Of a DNA stretch of 64,000 bases, positions 61,285 to 64,000 are shown in pieces. Within the stretch, counting starts at the first letter, position 1; every line of letters begins with the position of its first letter. Under the pieces are notes generated by a model that saw only the letters and a program-made list of their open reading frames with translations, searched no databases and was not told the DNA's origin. The position numbers were made by a program, and so were the translations under genes. The stretch is from Eustoma russellianum (Eukaryota; Streptophyta; Magnoliopsida; Gentianales; Gentianaceae): contig AP025042.1 of NCBI GenBank assembly GCA_036186865.1, positions 11,653,268 to 11,717,267 of the forward strand, in the 5' to 3' direction.

Positions 61285-62235
61285 AGAATAGAAAATGATC
61301 TACTAATAGTACAAATCTATGTAGATGATATAATATTTGGCTCAACTAACCTTACCCTAGTAAAGGAATTTGAAGAGTGCATAAAATTTGAGTTCGAAAT
61401 GTCAAATGTAGGAGAACTCAACTATTTCTTAGGATTACAAATAAAACAAACTCTTCGCGGAATCCATATTAGTCAAATCAAGTACGTAAATAACATGAAC
61501 AAAAAATTTGGATTCGAAGAAGTGAAACCTGCAACTACCCCCATGAGCGTAAGTATAAAATTATACAAAGATGAAAATGAAAAGTCTTTCGATGACACAC
61601 TATATAGGTCAAGTACTTAACCGCATGAAGACCAGATGTAATGTTTAGTGTGTCTGTGTGCCAAGTTTCAATCATGTTTTAAGGTATCACACTACAATGC
61701 GGTGAAAAAGATTTTTAGATATATTAAACATACAAATCACTTAGGACTTTGGTATGATAGAAACTCTCAACTAGAACTACATACTTATAGCGATGCTGAC
61801 TACGGTGGTTGTAAGATAGATAGAAAATCAACTAGCACAACATGTCAATTCAAAGAAACTAATCTAGTTTTTTGGTTCTCAAAGACACAAGCTAGTGTAG
61901 TCCTTTCCACCACCGAAGCAAAGTATATAGCTTTAAGTCTATATTATACACAATTACCCTGGTTAAAATAGCAACTTAGTGATTTTGACATTATAGTGAG
62001 TTAGATTTTTTCTGCGATAGCACCAGCGCAATCAATCTTTCTCGGAATCTGATACTTCGTTCTAAAGTCAAACACTAGAAGTTAGGTATCATTTCTTATG
62101 TGACCATTTTCATAATGGAAACATTACCATTGACCAATTAAGAACTGATAAACAAGTTGCATATATTTTTACTTAACCACTAAGTCAAGCTACATTTGAA
62201 AATTTAAGAGATAAATTAGGAATGATCTCTTAGAC
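61285..62235 (+). pseudogene. RT and RNase H fragments of the SIRE-like remnant
   Basis: Begins at NDLLIVQIYVDDIIFGSTNL (catalytic YVDD intact), VGELNYFLGLQIKQT and ATTPMSVSIKL; stop at about 61618. RNase H follows: DADYGGCKIDRKSTSTTCQF and VVLSTTEAKYIALSL, with stops near 61969 and after. All upstream pol sequence is deleted at a junction near 61270-61290. Confidence 0.78.
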
Positions 62236-62340
62236 ATCATTGAATGAATTTTTGTCTTTTATATGTTTGCAAAATAAAGGAGGAGAGAAAAAAAGAAAAA
62301 AAAATCATTACTTTTATCATGATACCACAATTTAAGGAGG

Positions 62341-62451
62341 AGCAATTTGAGAGGGAGAAGAGCAGTAAAACATAGGTTAAGAGGGAGAGGAGTACAACAT
62401 AGACTGAGGTGTTGAACAAATTCAAGTATGAATAAAAACAAATCCAGGATT
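62341..62451. other. End of the SIRE-like remnant or flank
   Basis: Purine-rich sequence with GAGAGGGAGAAGAG and GAGGGAGAGGAG, continuing the purine tracts of the SIRE-like remnant up to the LTR of the next element at 62452. Confidence 0.4.
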
Positions 62452-62666
62452 GTGAAATATTAAAGAAACTGAAAATAAATTCAGTGTATATTCATATATC
62501 AAAATTCTGCTGCCTTTTATACATGGCAGTGTTCCAACGGTAACATTCTAGCTAACGGTAACAAAACAATAAAATATATAATATCTATATACAATATGCC
62601 TACACTATGTCTATACAAACGAATATTTTACAAAGAAGACTATATATACTGCTGTATATTTCCACA
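62452..62666 (-). repeat. LTR of the truncated copia element
   Basis: 215 bp with TG...CA ends on minus and a TATA box in the middle. Its partner LTR is not in the window. Confidence 0.65.
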
Positions 62667-63156
62667 CTCCCCCTCAAACTTGGTATATATGTCTATACAA
62701 CCAAGCTTGTTCACCGGTTTGAGAAAAATAGATGTAGAAACAGGTTTGGTAAAGATATCTGCCACTTGATTGCTAGATGAAATGTGCTCAATCTTGATTA
62801 TGTTGTCTTCAATCTTTTCACGGATAAAATGCCTATCTATCTCAACATGCTTAGATTTATCATGTTGAATAGGATTCTCAGCCATATTGATTGCAGAGAC
62901 ATTATCACAATAAATACAAATTGGTAACAATACATTCTGTCTCAGTTCTTTCAGCACCCTTCTTATCCATAATCCTTCACAAAGTCCAAGAGCAAGGGCC
63001 CTTAATTCAGCTTCTGCATTACTCCTTAAAACCACTGCCTGCTTCTTACTTTTCCATGTGATTAAGTTTCCCCATAAGAATATCCCGTATCCGGTTGTAG
63101 AACGCATATCTATCTTTGATCCCGCCCAGTCAGCGTCGGTATATACAATTAACTGT
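62667..63156 (-). pseudogene. RNase H and C-terminus of a copia polyprotein
   Basis: Open on minus from QLIVYTDADWAGSKIDMRST through NLITWKSKKQAVVLRSNAEA, ALALGLCEGLWIRRVLKEL and CDNVSAINMAENP to SNQVADIFTKPV. These are typical copia RNase H and tail blocks. The frame is intact over this piece but lacks everything upstream, and the open frame upstream of 63156 is not copia sequence. Confidence 0.8.
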
Positions 63157-64000
63157 GTTATATATATAATGTGTATGTGTAAATATATCATATTTCTTTT
63201 TACACAATTTGCATAGATGACTATATAATTCGGCTTTGTTATGACTCTCAGCAAGAGTTGAAAGATTAAGTCCCGAGTGCACTTCAGCGGGTGCAGTGTA
63301 AGAGTGGAGACACCCGTTTTGATATCTATGCGTATCAATATTAAATACGCGTACACATACATATATATTATAGAAATTATACGAAATATTGGATTATTAT
63401 TTCTCTAGCAGATAAATATTTTTTTTATAAGTCCGTACACCAAGATATACTTTTATTTTACAGGGATTTTAAAAGACATTTTATTTTCAAAAATACCTTA
63501 CTGAGTCTCATTTCTTTATATAGTCTACTAAACTTTACGAGGCTAATTTTGTTTCCGTACTTGTAAATCAGTATAGTAATAAAAAAAATCCAATTCTTTT
63601 GACAACCTTGAAAAGGGAAAAACTTTTAAAATATTGATGTTATTGCAAAAAAAAACGATGTGTTGATATATATATATCTTAAAGAATATTTCAAATTTCC
63701 GTTTTTGTTACATCTATTTTTTTACTCAAAATTTAATTTGACAACCATCGATATCGCAAGCAGTTTGACCGTTAAAATGTTTTCGAACTTATTTATCCGC
63801 TTGCGATGAACTTACTACAAAAAAAAGTAGCTTTCAAAATATATATCAGTTTTTGAAAAACCGAAGGTACTGTATTCAAGTCGTTTCATAAAACCTTATA
63901 TTATTAAGTTTTCAACTGTTTGGACGCAATTTTACCAAAATACCTTGCGGAAAAAAAAAGGTTATATCATCGTTTTTAAAATGGTCATTTGAGATATCGC
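63157..64000. repeat. Diverged second copy of part of the Ty3-type interior
   Basis: 63420-64000 follows 17120-17700 phrase by phrase; 63157-63420 has no counterpart that I can see. No coding region. It runs off the window end. Confidence 0.55.

Larger units (their letters stand above)
60016..62340 (+). mobile_element. SIRE-like copia remnant with internal deletions
   Basis: PBS-like sequence at 60018-60030, the middle and end of gag, then directly the second half of RT, RNase H, and purine tracts near 62275 and 62330. Most of the first half of gag, the protease, integrase and first half of RT are missing. Relatedness to Copia-1 is clear from shared protein blocks, but it is much more diverged. 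Confidence 0.8.
62452..63156 (-). mobile_element. Truncated Ty1/copia element: RNase H end and LTR, minus strand
   Basis: On minus: RNase H sequence, PPT (TTGAGGGGGAGTG), then a 215-bp LTR from 62666 to 62452 starting TGTGGAAATATACAG and ending TTTCACA. The LTR contains TATAAAAGGCAG (about 62520), a good TATA box. The interior stops at about 63156, before the RT, at a TA-rich junction. Confidence 0.75.

Overview
This is plant nuclear DNA, most likely from a core eudicot and possibly an asterid. Evidence: one spliced host gene clearly related to plant ornithine aminotransferase, long Ty1/copia and Ty3-type LTR retrotransposons primed at a TGGTATCAGAGC site, L1-type LINEs that carry a plant RNase H domain, a plant RTE-type LINE, and an Au/TS-like SINE with a (TTG)n tail. 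About 90 % of the window is nested transposons; no RNA gene or CRISPR array was seen.

Layout. Positions 1-677 and 43724-44492 look like fragments of older LTR elements. A large non-autonomous Ty3-type element (678-43723) was inserted there. Its two LTRs are each about 3 kb, and its 2.6 kb interior has a PBS and a PPT but no recognisable gag or pol. Both LTRs were later invaded at the same (TA)n microsatellite. The left LTR received three L1-type LINEs on the minus strand: A (2335-8142), B (8229-14350) and a 3' stub C (14356-14460). The right LTR received LINE D on the plus strand (20062-42324 including nested elements). LINE D was split by a full-length SIRE/Maximus-like copia element (Copia-1, 22511-33967, 5-bp TSD CGGAT). 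Its 3' tail was hit by LINE E on the minus strand (36369-42309, 15-bp TSD). To the right, a 5.6 kb Tork-like copia element (Copia-2, 44711-50348) interrupts the last exon of an unidentified minus-strand host gene (44493-50443). The ornithine aminotransferase gene follows on the minus strand, with eight exons visible between 51796 and 56793. Its N-terminal exons are not found up to the window end. The rest holds a 5'-truncated RTE LINE (57775-59261), a deleted SIRE-like copia remnant (to about 62340), the RNase H/LTR end of another copia on the minus strand (62452-63156), and a second, diverged copy of part of the Ty3-type interior (63420-64000).

Function. The only host function that can be named is delta-ornithine aminotransferase (ornithine to glutamate-5-semialdehyde, mitochondrial). 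All LINE coding regions are broken. Copia-1 has damaged protease and integrase active sites. Copia-2 is close to intact, with one frameshift recognised.

The most interesting signals are in the LINE 3' UTRs. One is a roughly 78-nt box, nearly identical in four LINEs whose coding regions have diverged; it folds into a long hairpin with two U-rich internal loops and resembles a double-domain ENE, a poly(A)-clamping RNA element. The other is a separate hairpin just after the ORF2 stop that keeps its pairing through compensatory changes and occurs three times in LINE B. ORF1 and ORF2 overlap by ATGA in all copies where the junction survives. Independent LINE insertion at the same (TA)n in both LTRs is also notable.
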